DNA of 64,000 nucleotides from Methanomassiliicoccales archaeon (GCA_004377185.1 SOIM01000020.1:1-64000); one strand, 5' to 3'; counted from the first letter of the stretch, positions 52,720-62,804 are shown. The notes: generated from the sequence alone by a model not told the origin. Numbers and translations are program-made.

Positions 52720-53853
52720 TCATGACGCTTTTCTCAAAGCCCTTTTGTAGACTTCCAGGGTCATCTTTGCGGTTCTGTCCCAAGTGAATTCCTCCACTTT
52801 CTTTCTTCCGGCCTTTCCCAGTCTCTTTGCGAGCCTCTTGTCGGCAAGAATCCGTATTATTGATTCCGCCAAGCCCATTACATCCCCGCAATCCAACAGC
52901 AGTCCGTTCCTGCCGTGATCCACCAGCTCGGGGATTCCGCCCACTCTGTACGCAACCACGGGCTTCTCGAGAGCCATGGCCTCCATCAACGTCAGACCCC
53001 ACCCCTCCATCCGAGAGGGCAGTACGAAAACGTCACATTCACTGTAGTATTGAGGCAATCTACCGTCAGGGACGAAGTTCTTGAAGACCACGTTCTTGTC
53101 TATGCCTATTCTTCTCGCCAGGTCTGCGAAGACCTCCCTCTCGTTGAAGAACTGCCCCCCCGTCAAACCACTTCTTCCCACGACGGTGAGCTTCGCGTTC
53201 GGGATTCTCTTGATCACGAGTTCCATGGCCAACAACAGGAACTCCACACCCTTTCGCGCTTCGAGGCCACCTACGTACAATATGGACGGTCTTGAAGATG
53301 TCTTCTTGCCTCTGCCCGATTTGAATTTCGATAGATCTATGCCGTTGTACACGAGGTGTGCGTTCTCCTTGAAGTCCTTCTTCAGGGCCTTTTGCCAGTA
53401 CTTCGAGACGACTATCCGCTCGTCTAGGAGATGTACCGATTTTTCCTGCAACTTTGCAAGGGTCTTTCCTCGAAACTCGTCTATATGATGTATCGTTCTG
53501 ACGGTGGGAGCTTCTATCCTTCCTGAATCCTTCAGCTCAAACAACGCGTTGGCACCTATGCAGTCCTGGGAGTGATAGATATCAAAGCCCGAAGGCAGGT
53601 CTTTCCTGTAGGTAGCAATCATCCGCCTGACATCGCTGGTTGTCCTACCGGTCGAGGAGTAGGTGTAGATGTCGCGGGGAACACTGGTCTTTCTGTAAAA
53701 TCCAGCTGGAAATCCCTTCTCACCTTTCTTCTTCAAGGAGAACAAATGAACATCATGACCTAAATCCTGCAAGGCCTCAGAGAGATTGAGGGCATGAACA
53801 ACGCCCCCCCTAGGTTTGGTGCTGTAGGTCAACATAGCGATTCTCAATTGCAA
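52720..53853 (-). CDS. GT4-family glycosyltransferase
   Basis: It has a GT-B fold: N-terminal TYSTKPRGGVVHALNLSEAL, then LYVGGLEARKGVEFLLLAM, and C-terminal PSRMEGWGLTLMEAMALEKPVVAY with the Glu-x7-Glu motif of retaining GT4 enzymes. It transfers a sugar from a nucleotide donor to an unknown acceptor, perhaps lipid or surface glycan. No other glycan genes are adjacent. Confidence 0.88.
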   Translation of the reverse strand: MQLRIAMLTYSTKPRGGVVHALNLSEALQDLGHDVHLFSLKKKGEKGFPAGFYRKTSVPRDIYTYSSTGRTTSDVRRMIATYRKDLPSGFDIYHSQDCIGANALFELKDSGRIEAPTVRTIHHIDEFRGKTLAKLQEKSVHLLDERIVVSKYWQKALKKDFKENAHLVYNGIDLSKFKSGRGKKTSSRPSILYVGGLEARKGVEFLLLAMELVIKRIPNAKLTVVGRSGLTGGQFFNEREVFADLARRIGIDKNVVFKNFVPDGRLPQYYSECDVFVLPSRMEGWGLTLMEAMALEKPVVAYRVGGIPELVDHGRNGLLLDCGDVMGLAESIIRILADKRLAKRLGKAGRKKVEEFTWDRTAKMTLEVYKRALRKAS

Positions 53854-53921
53854 ATCACTCCAGCTAAATCGGTTTTTCTGAGTATCTCAAGCGCCTATAA
53901 AGCACTATTGGGAAATCGCAA

Positions 53922-55100
53922 CTACAAGGCCTGTTCGCACACTTGTACGAGGTCCAAGGTCTTGATATCGAGTCCGGCCTTCTTTGCGCCAGCATTCAGA
54001 TTGACAACGCAGAAGGGGCAGGGAGTGATTATGAGATCCCCACCCGTCTCTACAGCTTCTCTAACTCTGTCAGCTGCTATGTCCTCTGCCTGCTCATTGA
54101 AAGCGATCTTGAAACCTCCTCCCGCACCGCAACATCTGGCCCTCTCCCTGTTTCTGGGCATCTCCAAGAGCTCGAGGCCTGGTATCTTCTTCAGTACGTT
54201 CCGCGGATCATCGAACACTTTGGCATGTCTTCCCAGATGGCAGGGGTCATGGTAGACAGCCTTCTTGTTGAACTCCTTTGTGAACTTGAGCTTCTTTTCC
54301 TGAATGAGCTTCCAGATGTACTCACTGATGTGATACACATCGAAGGGCGTATACCCCACTATTGCAGGGTAGTTCTCCTTTATCGTCTTGAAGCAACCCG
54401 CACAAGCCGTGACCAGCTCCTTCACTCCTCTCCTCTCCACCTCATTGATGTTGTGTTGGACGTACTCTTCCTTCACCTTGTCCCCCAATCCTGTTCTGAG
54501 CAGAGGAGAACCGCAGCACCACTCATCCGGCCCCATGATGGTGAACTCAACATCTGCCGCCTGAAGGATTTTGATGGTTGCCTCGGCGAGGAATTGCATT
54601 CGATGTGCGGCGGTGCAACCCACGAAATAAGCAACGTCCGGGTTATCCGATAGCTTCGTCCCTTCTGGTATCCATCTTCCCCTTTTGTCCAAGAAGTCCT
54701 TCTCGGGGTCGTTTGGGTCAAAGAAGGGATTTCTTTTGTTCGGGTCGTAGATTCTCTTCATCAGTTCTTTATGACCAGGCAGAGGATCCATGCCTCTACC
54801 GACCAGCCATTCCTTGACCTCTTCCCAGACGTCCGAGAGCTTTATTTCGACGTGACAGACCTCATCACACATGCCACATGAAGTACAGTGGAACAACGTC
54901 TCGTAGAAGGACTGGTCATGGTCTCTCTTCTTCCTGTTCTCAAAGAAACCTCTCTCCCCCATCCTCTTCAGGAAGAATATCTTCCCCCTCGGAGAATCTG
55001 CCTCCCATCCGAACTGGTCGTACGCCGGGCAAGTTGTCTTGCAGTAACCGCACTGCAGACAGGAATACAGGTCCAGGTCTATGTCGGCAACCTTGTCCAT
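53922..55100 (-). CDS. HdrD/GlpC-type Fe-S oxidoreductase subunit
   Basis: Two N-terminal [4Fe-4S] motifs (CLQCGYCKTTCP, CTSCGMCDEVCH) precede two CCG domains (GCTAAHR, WCCGSP, CAGCFK, then DPCHLGRHA, RCCGAGGG, CPFCVVN). Length 392 is typical of HdrD/GlpC/GlcF-like proteins. The last Pro of the second ferredoxin motif is replaced by His. Its start lies four bases after the stop of the FAD subunit, so the two form an oxidoreductase such as 2-hydroxyacid dehydrogenase. Confidence 0.88.
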   Translation of the reverse strand: MDKVADIDLDLYSCLQCGYCKTTCPAYDQFGWEADSPRGKIFFLKRMGERGFFENRKKRDHDQSFYETLFHCTSCGMCDEVCHVEIKLSDVWEEVKEWLVGRGMDPLPGHKELMKRIYDPNKRNPFFDPNDPEKDFLDKRGRWIPEGTKLSDNPDVAYFVGCTAAHRMQFLAEATIKILQAADVEFTIMGPDEWCCGSPLLRTGLGDKVKEEYVQHNINEVERRGVKELVTACAGCFKTIKENYPAIVGYTPFDVYHISEYIWKLIQEKKLKFTKEFNKKAVYHDPCHLGRHAKVFDDPRNVLKKIPGLELLEMPRNRERARCCGAGGGFKIAFNEQAEDIAADRVREAVETGGDLIITPCPFCVVNLNAGAKKAGLDIKTLDLVQVCEQAL

Positions 55101-55104
55101 GCCT

Positions 55105-57744
55105 TCATCCTCCAGTTTGAGGCGGGTTTAGGTCCACCCTTGGCAGCGCCTTCTTCATCATTCCTAAGAGGTTCAGACCTATGTTCATCAGAAAACCTGG
55201 AATCGGAATTCCCCATTTGATTCTCATCTCGGTCGTTTTCCCGGGGTTCATGATATTATCAATGTCAATCAATTCTTTAACATTGCGAATTACTCGAGCT
55301 CCTTCTTTTCCGTGGAGGTTGTTCAGGTTCCAGGCAAACCACACACCCAGGCCGGAAGGTCGTCCGCCCAACTTGACCGCCTCATCGATTATCCTCTTCA
55401 CGAATCCCATGGAGGCAAGGCTCTCGATCGCAAACCTCTCATTTGAGAGGTAGAAGGGCATGAACGCGACCGAATTCCTATCCACAACCACGCCTCTCAG
55501 CGTGGATTTCATCTTCATCTCCTTGCTTATCTTCGCAGCTCTGCCGAGCATCTCAGCCAGGCGTGGTGTTGGAATAACTCCCTCACCGATTGTTCCACCT
55601 GGACCTAGTCTTCTTATCCTCATCTCGTAGGACCTCTCTTCCCATTCATGAGCAGCCAGTTCCTCGGATTCCTTCTTCCCTCCGCTGGCTTCCATCAACC
55701 GGTCGAGGGCCTTCTCGTTAGCATCATTGACTGAAGTGGAATCCCTGAGGGCAATGCTCAACAGCGAACCTACTTCGGGTGCGTCCTTTCCTAGCAATCT
55801 GAGGAATTCGAAATTGTTCTCATCGTAGAATCCCATGTGGTACGGAGTGATGTTGGAATCGGAGATCTTGACCAAAGGTCGTTGCAGTGCCACGGCATTC
55901 TCGAAGGAATATGCCAGCGGTCTGGTATCCTCTGCCATCGGGTACAGTTTCACCGCCACTTCCGTGACTATGCCCAGACTTCCTTCTGAGCCGGAGAATA
56001 AGGCGTTGAGGTCATAGCCCGGACCTCTGTTGGAGCATCCTCCCGATTCGGTGTCTATGATTCCCCCGTTGCTCATGACGGCCTTCAAGAATGCGATTTG
56101 TGAGTAAGCGGTCCCGTACTTGTAGGACCCGACCCCCGCACCACCCGTGTTCGTCCAACCACCAAGAGTGGCAACCGGAGCGCTTGAAGGGCAGGCACCG
56201 ATCATCAGCCCCTTCCTCTCGACCTGAGTGGTAACTTCCTCCCAGGTGACCGACGGTTCGCAGTAGGCCAACATCCTGTCCTCATCGATTTCCAAAACCT
56301 TCCTCATAGAAGAGAGATCCAGCAGGATGCCACCCTGAGTTGCTATGGCTCCACCGAATCCCCAACTGGCTCCTCCTCGGCCGACCAAAGGAATGTCATT
56401 CTCCCTTGCCAGTTTCATGATTTCCGCTATCTGTTCGGTGTTCTGGGGTCTGACGACGGCATCCGGAATCATATCAAGCATTAGTTCCACAAGCTTCGGA
56501 AGAGGCGCTAGATCGTGGGTATAGTAGTACTTCATGAACTCGTCAAAAACCACATTCTGGTCGCCAACAATCGACTCCAATCTCTTTCTGAGATTCTTGT
56601 TCAGGGTACCTCTCTTCGGCGGCCACAGTTTCCTCAGACGGGATCGGGACATTTTGGTACGCCAGGCCTCGATATCTTGTGCTAGACCGAATTGCGACAC
56701 GATTTCTTGCATTCCAGGCGAGGGAATCCTCCCACGGCTGTCCGCCGCGGTTTTGATGGAAGCGAGCGTCTTGGCGACTGGTTCAGGATTTTCGCTCCAA
56801 GTCTGGCAATCCACCCATGCACTCAGTCCTGAGTAGGAACCCCCGAGAGAAACCAGCCTGTTCCTGATCTTCGTCTTTAAGTCGTCCAGGTTGACCACGG
56901 TCGAAGCTTTCTTTGGAAGGGAGATTCCGACCGCAACGAAATCTCTGTCAAGCAGTGTACATGAAAAAGCCAGGAGTGTATTGATGCCCTTTGCCTTTGA
57001 TAAGAAATCACGGAACTTCTCAAGTGGGATGGAAACCTCTTCTATGAGTGTGTGTCCTATCCCAGCTACCCTGTCCAAGAGAAACCTCTTCTTCCACCTC
57101 TCTCTGGCAACCTCAGGTGTCTGCTTCTTACCTTCTGATTCCTCAATCTCGGTATCGAGCCTCTCTTCTTCAATATCCACAACTTCTTTCGAGCCCGCGT
57201 ACACCACATCCAAAACATTGGAGAACTCCTTTCCCGTCTCGGGCGGAACCACTGAAAAGGAAACATGGTAGGGTGATGTCCCCCCTTTGATTATCTTCCC
57301 GAGAGCTTCGAGAAGTCGGTTGGGATCAGGGAAGGTGTAGGTACTTGGTCCGATGTCTTCCCATCGAGGGATCAGCTTCAGTGTTATTCCCGTCAATTGG
57401 CCTAACGTCCCGTGAGTTCCAACAAAAAGCCTGTTGAGATCATAACCCGTGCTGAAGTTCGATATCGCATTGTATCCAGTGTCAATGGCTTTCCCGCTTC
57501 CGAGAACAACCCTGAGTGACCTCACCTGCTCCTCCGGTCCACCGTAGGCAAAGCTTCCCACGCTGGGTCCCCGTTTGGATATCCATTCGCCTATCGAGGC
57601 TCCCTTGGAGGTCGCTGGGTAAGAGGCAAGTGTCCGGTTGTGTTTTCGTAAGGAGGACAACAGCCCCGCGCAGGTTGTCTGCGGACCGCAAATAACGAAA
57701 AAATTGTCGCTGTTTATCCTAATGCCTTCTCCCAATCCTACCAA
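55105..57744 (-). CDS. Duplicated GlcD-like FAD-linked oxidase (879 aa)
   Basis: Two GlcD-type units are joined. Unit 2 (about 410-865) is complete: PDAVVRPQNTEQIAEIM, GRGGASWGFGGA for the FAD pyrophosphate, GGWTNTGGAGVGSYKYG, NIMNPGK at the end. Unit 1 (1-400) aligns only from the middle of the FAD domain onward (GPSVGSFAYGG, FVGTHGTLGQL), so it lacks the first FAD subdomain and may be structural. The start is TTG 57744 after GGAGGAAGGGGG; an in-frame stop lies just upstream, so no hidden N-terminus in that frame. With the HdrD-like partner it is probably a lactate- or glycolate-type dehydrogenase. Confidence 0.82.
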   Translation of the reverse strand: MVGLGEGIRINSDNFFVICGPQTTCAGLLSSLRKHNRTLASYPATSKGASIGEWISKRGPSVGSFAYGGPEEQVRSLRVVLGSGKAIDTGYNAISNFSTGYDLNRLFVGTHGTLGQLTGITLKLIPRWEDIGPSTYTFPDPNRLLEALGKIIKGGTSPYHVSFSVVPPETGKEFSNVLDVVYAGSKEVVDIEEERLDTEIEESEGKKQTPEVARERWKKRFLLDRVAGIGHTLIEEVSIPLEKFRDFLSKAKGINTLLAFSCTLLDRDFVAVGISLPKKASTVVNLDDLKTKIRNRLVSLGGSYSGLSAWVDCQTWSENPEPVAKTLASIKTAADSRGRIPSPGMQEIVSQFGLAQDIEAWRTKMSRSRLRKLWPPKRGTLNKNLRKRLESIVGDQNVVFDEFMKYYYTHDLAPLPKLVELMLDMIPDAVVRPQNTEQIAEIMKLARENDIPLVGRGGASWGFGGAIATQGGILLDLSSMRKVLEIDEDRMLAYCEPSVTWEEVTTQVERKGLMIGACPSSAPVATLGGWTNTGGAGVGSYKYGTAYSQIAFLKAVMSNGGIIDTESGGCSNRGPGYDLNALFSGSEGSLGIVTEVAVKLYPMAEDTRPLAYSFENAVALQRPLVKISDSNITPYHMGFYDENNFEFLRLLGKDAPEVGSLLSIALRDSTSVNDANEKALDRLMEASGGKKESEELAAHEWEERSYEMRIRRLGPGGTIGEGVIPTPRLAEMLGRAAKISKEMKMKSTLRGVVVDRNSVAFMPFYLSNERFAIESLASMGFVKRIIDEAVKLGGRPSGLGVWFAWNLNNLHGKEGARVIRNVKELIDIDNIMNPGKTTEMRIKWGIPIPGFLMNIGLNLLGMMKKALPRVDLNPPQTGG

Positions 57745-57860
57745 GGGTTTGACCCCCTTCCTCCTCTAAGATGAACAGACCGATTTCTCATCTTTTCGTG
57801 CTTCTGGACACCACCCATTGGGGTGCTCTTGGGTTCGAATCGAAGTAATGCCATTGTGCT

Positions 57861-57870
57861 ATTTATAGTT
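57861..57870 (-). promoter_or_regulatory. TATA box of the GlcD-like/HdrD-like operon
   Basis: AACTATAAAT on the minus strand, about 120 bases upstream of the TTG at 57744, giving a leader near 95 bases. That leader contains a 38-codon ATG frame ending at the gene's start region; it may be chance. Confidence 0.45.
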
Positions 57871-57930
57871 AGAGTAATTCGTGAAATCTGTGTCTAATTT
57901 CGCCGGGTCCGTTTATCCCCAATAGCAATC

Positions 57931-58125
57931 TCATTCATCGATATCCTTCTTGAAGGGGAACATCCAGACATCCGGTCTGGAGAGACCAGAAAAACAGTAG
58001 GTTCGTTGGTAACTCGCATGAGTACTTCTTGCGGGACAGATGATGTCGAGTGTTTCCGATGGCAAACCGCCCAAATTAACTGCGTTGATTTCGGCACCAG
58101 TCTTGCCACCTTCCGCCCAGGTCAT
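57931..58125 (-). CDS. Small hypothetical protein (64 aa)
   Basis: ATG 58125 opens a frame with protein-like content (AEGGKTGAEINAVNLGGLP, TLDIICPARSTHASYQR, CFSGLSRPDVWMFPFKKD) and three Cys/aromatic clusters. TCATAAAATG at 58151-58160 (minus strand) is placed for a leaderless start at this ATG. Another frame over the same bases is open too but has less natural composition. Family not recognised. Confidence 0.45.
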   Translation of the reverse strand: MTWAEGGKTGAEINAVNLGGLPSETLDIICPARSTHASYQRTYCFSGLSRPDVWMFPFKKDIDE

Positions 58126-58177
58126 GGGAAAGACTTATCTATTCCTCCCACATTTTATGACATAGAGGAGGATGTCG

Positions 58178-61100
58178 ATGGGTAGACAAGTTGTGGGCGA
58201 GCCTAGGAGTCCTTCTTGGTCCATTGTGTTATTTGTCCTTCTGTGGACATCGACTGTGATTGTTCCACTCTGCAACCCTGAGCCCGCTGTTGCGTTTCCA
58301 ACCAATCAGGACCCAGATGTCAAGCTCACGGGAGGTGACCTTCCTCAAGAAATCAAGATAATCGATGTCAACTACGATTCGCTCCCAGACCTGGTAACGG
58401 TGAACGACAATGGGAACGATCTATCGTTCTTCTTCCAGAAGGCAGATCGGACATTCAATACTACTCCCGATTTCAGTCTGTTCATTGGTGAAACTCCAAC
58501 CTCAGCTGTACTTGAGGACTTCAATCGTGATGGCTTGCTCGATATCGTGGCTATCGATGGTGGTTGCTTTCCCTGGCCCTTCAACTGCAACACCACAATC
58601 TTCTACCAGCGCCCGGACTATTCCTACCCCGTCATTGCGGACCAGGTGATAGGCAGACGTGACATAGTCCCTCGCACACTCGCGGCTGGAGACTACAACT
58701 CTGACGGACTTCTGGACTTCGCAATGTCTGGAGGCTTTACGGGCAGAATCTTCGTGTACCTCCAACTCTTGAGTGGAGGATTCCCTGACAACCCAGACTG
58801 GATTCTTTCCACGCCAGACATGGGGGCGTTCGGACTCGCCAGTGCAGATTTGAACGATGACGGTTTGGATGACTTGGTTCTGGCAAACCACGATTCCTGG
58901 AGCATCTCGCTCTACTATCAAAAGAGCAATCACACACTTCCCTTGGTTCCAGATCTCAATCTGTCAACGGGCGATGGTCCAGTACACGTGACACCTGGGG
59001 ACCTGAACAGCGATGGCCTAGTAGACCTGGCTGTCACCAATGGAATGGAAGGCACATTCTCCTTGTTCCATCAGAGAAGTAACTACACCTTTCCTACAAG
59101 CCCAGACCAGAAAATAAGCACAGGTGGAACGGGCAATTTCGTTCCAATGCACGCTGCCATAGGCGATGTGAGTGGGGATGGATTTGTGGATATTGTTATC
59201 TCCCGCGCCACTAAAACCACTGCCTCCGTCTACCTACAGAATCCAGGTGGAGGATTCCCTTCCACTGCGTCGTTCATTCTCAATGCTCCCAGTCGACAGG
59301 CGGCGATCGGAGACCTGAACGGAGATGGCCTGAACGACATAGCTATGTCAATCTATTATGAACCCTTTGTGAACGAGACCATCTACCTGTTCTACCAAGA
59401 ACCTCCAGGCCTTCCGCCCAGCACGACCCTATCCATTGGGACTCCAAGAATCGATGATACTCTGCCTCTTGTCACATCCTCCACTTCCCTTTCGTTCAAC
59501 GTGATTGACAGGAGCGGCACTGGCATTGACTCAACCTATTACCGCATCAACGGTGGGCCCTGGTGGACTTATCAAGTCGGGACGACATTCAACCTTCCCA
59601 ACGAAGGCCTCAACACGATTGACTTCTACTCGATTGACAACACAAGCAACGTGGAGCCGACGCAGACCAGGTACATCGCGGTTGACAACACTCCTCCCAC
59701 CTCAAACCTCTCAGTAGGTGACCCTCACCTTCAGTCATCAACTCTCTGGGTGTCACCGTTCACCAATCTAACCCTTTCGGCTGAGGACAAGCCCTCGACA
59801 TCAGCCGGAGTGAATCAAACCGTCTACAGGATTTGGAACTCCTCAGGTTGGTCGCAGTGGCTGTATTCGAATTCGTTCCGATTGAATGATGAAGGCGAAA
59901 ACATTGTCGAGTTCTCCTCTGAAGATCGCTTGGGGAATGTAGAGTCGACACAGAACGTCAGCATGATTGTTGATGGAACACCGCCAACGACATTCGTCTC
60001 AGCACCCTTCCTCCTCAACGGCAGCAGGGCGCTCACTCTCGTAGCGATCGACCTGGGCGTTGGAGTCTCATCGACACGTTTCTCATTGGATGGTGGTCCG
60101 TGGCAAGGTTACACAGAAATAGTATATCTTCCTGGTGATGTAAATCATCAAGTTCTCTATCGCAGCGAAGACCTCCTGGGAAGTTTAGAGGCGGAGAGGT
60201 CGTTGTTCCTCCCGAAGGCGACTCCGGGCCCGCTCACATTTCTGCAAGTCGGCGATCCTAAGCACGGCACGCTTCCGGTATTCGTGACATCATCGACTCT
60301 TCTCACGCTTACCCCAACGGACAGAAGCGGTTCCGGAATCAACACAACGCTATACAGCATCGATGGCGGACAATGGATGAAATATTCCGACCTATTCACG
60401 CTCTCTGGAGAGGGAATCCATCAGGTGAGTTTCTACAGCATTGACAACCTCGGGCAGAATGGGTCGGCAGATGTAGCCGCGCTTGTTCTTGACGACACCG
60501 GCCCGGATGTAACGATTTCAGCAGAAGCAGGAAGGCATGTGGTACGCGACGGTTCACACTATGCCACTTCCTCCTCCACTTTCAGCTTTGAGGCCTACGA
60601 CAGGGGACTCTTACCTGTTGGTGTAGCTGACGTCGAATACCAGCTGTGGACTCCTTCGGGATGGTCTCCGCTGACGTCGTTCTCAGCGCCGTTCTTCCTC
60701 GGCGAGCCCGAAGGCGACCGATACATTCGCTATCATGGGACAGACCTCCTAGGCACTGTCGGAGTCGTGAAGAATATCACCATATTAGTGGACGACACTC
60801 CTCCCTACACCACAATCGAATTGGGCTCTCCTAGACATGAGGACTACATAGCACCTGATACCGCTCTCACCATAGTCTCGACTGATGCCGGCCCCGAGCC
60901 GGTTGGGCTATACAACGTGGAATACAGACTCGACAGCGACACAACGTGGATGAGATATACATCTCCAATTAGACTTGCAGGGCTTCAGGACGGCCCCCAT
61001 GAAGTGAGATACAGAGGCACAGATCTTCTGGGAAACATCGAGGTCGAGAGGGTCACATCGGTATTCCTTGATGGCTCACCGCCTGTCACAACCGTGCCCG

Positions 61101-61645
61101 ACGCGCCTGAGGACATCACAAGAGAGACGATCCTAACCCTTGCCGCCACAGACTCTGGCAGTGGCGTAAACATCACTCAATACAGGATAGATGATGGTGT
61201 CTGGATGGTCTACGCCGGCGGGTTCACCCTCGATGAAGGAGACCATGACATCCTCTACAAGTCTGTGGACAACCTCGGAAACACGGAAGATGAGAAACAC
61301 CTACGCGTGACTGTCCTGGAAGTGCATCAGGAGGAGGTCAACCACAAACCTCTCGTGGCCACTGTGTTTGCGATCATCCTGGCGATTCTTGGTCTGCTGT
61401 CATCTTGGAGGAGACCATGGCAAGGGAAGAGAGGAAGATTCGCTGTGGTGAAGACATTTGCCTTCATCTCCATTCCCTTCATCTTGGCCGAAGCTTTGAC
61501 TGGAATACTATCACATATCACAGGGGAACTATCGATACCGCCGCTACTTGGCCTTGGGACTGTTATTGATGTATGCGTGCTACTCGCGGGACTGTCAGTC
61601 TTAGTCTACCATTCAAGAACCAGTGGAAAGAGCAGTGCTCTTTGA
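58178..61645 (+). CDS. Large secreted protein: seven FG-GAP repeats, seven OmpL47-like repeats, C-terminal membrane anchor
   Basis: A signal peptide (about 15-40) is followed by seven FG-GAP/VCBS-type motifs of form DxNxDGxxD (such as FNRDGLLDIV, YNSDGLLDFA, LNGDGLNDIA), which predicts a seven-bladed beta-propeller over residues 45-410. Then come seven OmpL47-like beta repeats (YRINGG, YSIDGGQW, YRIDDGVW with DNLGN endings) to about 1050. Three hydrophobic helices end the chain (ATVFAIILAILGLL and two more). It is probably a cell-surface adhesion or binding protein. ATG 58178 has GGAGG before it; ATG 58172 is too close to that site. Confidence 0.85.
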   Translation: MGRQVVGEPRSPSWSIVLFVLLWTSTVIVPLCNPEPAVAFPTNQDPDVKLTGGDLPQEIKIIDVNYDSLPDLVTVNDNGNDLSFFFQKADRTFNTTPDFSLFIGETPTSAVLEDFNRDGLLDIVAIDGGCFPWPFNCNTTIFYQRPDYSYPVIADQVIGRRDIVPRTLAAGDYNSDGLLDFAMSGGFTGRIFVYLQLLSGGFPDNPDWILSTPDMGAFGLASADLNDDGLDDLVLANHDSWSISLYYQKSNHTLPLVPDLNLSTGDGPVHVTPGDLNSDGLVDLAVTNGMEGTFSLFHQRSNYTFPTSPDQKISTGGTGNFVPMHAAIGDVSGDGFVDIVISRATKTTASVYLQNPGGGFPSTASFILNAPSRQAAIGDLNGDGLNDIAMSIYYEPFVNETIYLFYQEPPGLPPSTTLSIGTPRIDDTLPLVTSSTSLSFNVIDRSGTGIDSTYYRINGGPWWTYQVGTTFNLPNEGLNTIDFYSIDNTSNVEPTQTRYIAVDNTPPTSNLSVGDPHLQSSTLWVSPFTNLTLSAEDKPSTSAGVNQTVYRIWNSSGWSQWLYSNSFRLNDEGENIVEFSSEDRLGNVESTQNVSMIVDGTPPTTFVSAPFLLNGSRALTLVAIDLGVGVSSTRFSLDGGPWQGYTEIVYLPGDVNHQVLYRSEDLLGSLEAERSLFLPKATPGPLTFLQVGDPKHGTLPVFVTSSTLLTLTPTDRSGSGINTTLYSIDGGQWMKYSDLFTLSGEGIHQVSFYSIDNLGQNGSADVAALVLDDTGPDVTISAEAGRHVVRDGSHYATSSSTFSFEAYDRGLLPVGVADVEYQLWTPSGWSPLTSFSAPFFLGEPEGDRYIRYHGTDLLGTVGVVKNITILVDDTPPYTTIELGSPRHEDYIAPDTALTIVSTDAGPEPVGLYNVEYRLDSDTTWMRYTSPIRLAGLQDGPHEVRYRGTDLLGNIEVERVTSVFLDGSPPVTTVPDAPEDITRETILTLAATDSGSGVNITQYRIDDGVWMVYAGGFTLDEGDHDILYKSVDNLGNTEDEKHLRVTVLEVHQEEVNHKPLVATVFAIILAILGLLSSWRRPWQGKRGRFAVVKTFAFISIPFILAEALTGILSHITGELSIPPLLGLGTVIDVCVLLAGLSVLVYHSRTSGKSSAL

Positions 61646-61886
61646 TGTGGGTTCCGGCTTCGAAGCTTGAAGACATCATAGTCTCGACTTAGAGGGTTGG
61701 AGCCTGTCTGCACCCCCTACGAACAATGTTTTTGTACTCCCGTCCGGCTATGTTTTGGCAGTTCTGGGGTGCACAGTCCTCGTGAACCGAGTAGAAAGAA
61801 ATCCTAGATAGCGTCATGAAGTTCCATAGTTCCGAACCCAAACAGGTATGGATATCGCCCATTCCAGTAAGGAACCTCTCTCCCAA
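61646..61886. other. Convergent intergenic region, nothing recognised
   Basis: These 241 bases lie between two tail-to-tail genes. One minus-strand frame of 65 codons is open but has no ribosome-binding site and unnatural composition. I find no tRNA, hairpin terminator or repeat. Confidence 0.5.
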
Positions 61887-62804
61887 CTAGAAGGGATATT
61901 GCTTGCCCAACACCTCGGTTGACGCCAAGGCCGCCTGAGCTCCCTGAGCACAGGAAGTCACGATCTGCCTAGCCCCTCCCGTGATGTCGCCCGCCGCGTA
62001 CACACCCTTCACATTCGTCCTTTGAAAATCGTCCACCTTAATGTACCCGTTATCGTTCAGATTCACACCGAGATCCTTCGCGAGCTCCGTGTTCGGAACC
62101 AGCCCGACGGACACGAACGCACCGTTGAACTCCTCTGTTCTTCTTTCCTCACTGTTCACGTCCTTGAGTTCGATGCTTTCCAGCTTCTGGTCTCCGTTGA
62201 AGCAGCACACCACCGTATTGTAGACAATATGAACCCCTTTCCTCTCAAGCTCTTCTTGGTACGTCTTCTCCGCTCTCAACTGGTCCCTTCTGTGGATAAG
62301 GTGCACATCTATACCCAGATTCTTGAGATACAATGCTTCAATTGCTGCGGCGTTCCCCCCTCCTATCACCGCCACTTTCTTGTCCTTGAAGAAGAAGCCA
62401 TCACAAGTGGCGCAGAAGGAAATTCCTTTGCCGGAGAACTTCTTCTCACCTGGCACGTTCAACATTCTGTAGGTTGCACCCGTCGCGAATATCACCGCCT
62501 TGACCTCATATTTCCCCTTGGAGGTCCCGACTTCAAAACCGTCTTCTGTCTTGGAGATGTCCTTGACGGGTTCGAGCTCATGGGGCTCCACATATTTCTT
62601 GAGATGATTCTTGAATATCTCTGCCAGCTCCATGCCCGAGATGTTCTCGTATCCTGGGTAGTTCTCTATCCACGGGGATATGACTATCTGACCGCCGACC
62701 ATTTTCTCTTCGATGACAATTGTCGAGATGCCTGCCCGTATCGCATAAATGCCTGCAGCCACTCCCGCCGGACCGGCACCGATGACAGCCAGTTCGTAGT
62801 CCAT
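61887..62804 (-). CDS. trxB: Thioredoxin reductase
   Basis: The 305-residue protein has the FAD loop VIGAGPAGVAAG, the redox pair in FCATCDGFFF, the NADP loop VIGGGNAAAIEAL with HRRDQLRA (the Arg pair favours NADPH), and the C-terminal FAD motif VYAAGDITG. It reduces thioredoxin in the cytoplasm. No thioredoxin gene is adjacent. The Ser of the usual GNSAxE is replaced by Ala (GNAAAIE), seen in some archaeal enzymes. Confidence 0.94.
   Translation of the reverse strand: MDYELAVIGAGPAGVAAGIYAIRAGISTIVIEEKMVGGQIVISPWIENYPGYENISGMELAEIFKNHLKKYVEPHELEPVKDISKTEDGFEVGTSKGKYEVKAVIFATGATYRMLNVPGEKKFSGKGISFCATCDGFFFKDKKVAVIGGGNAAAIEALYLKNLGIDVHLIHRRDQLRAEKTYQEELERKGVHIVYNTVVCCFNGDQKLESIELKDVNSEERRTEEFNGAFVSVGLVPNTELAKDLGVNLNDNGYIKVDDFQRTNVKGVYAAGDITGGARQIVTSCAQGAQAALASTEVLGKQYPF

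Noticed and set aside
57826-57848. GGGTTCGAATC, like a tRNA T-loop
   Set aside because: The flanking bases do not pair as a T stem and no anticodon or acceptor stem lies upstream.
57894-58109. 71-residue minus-strand frame
   Set aside because: It overlaps the 57931-58125 frame, which has more natural composition and a fitting TATA box.
61689-61886. 65-residue minus-strand frame between the surface protein and trxB
   Set aside because: No start signals and unlikely composition.
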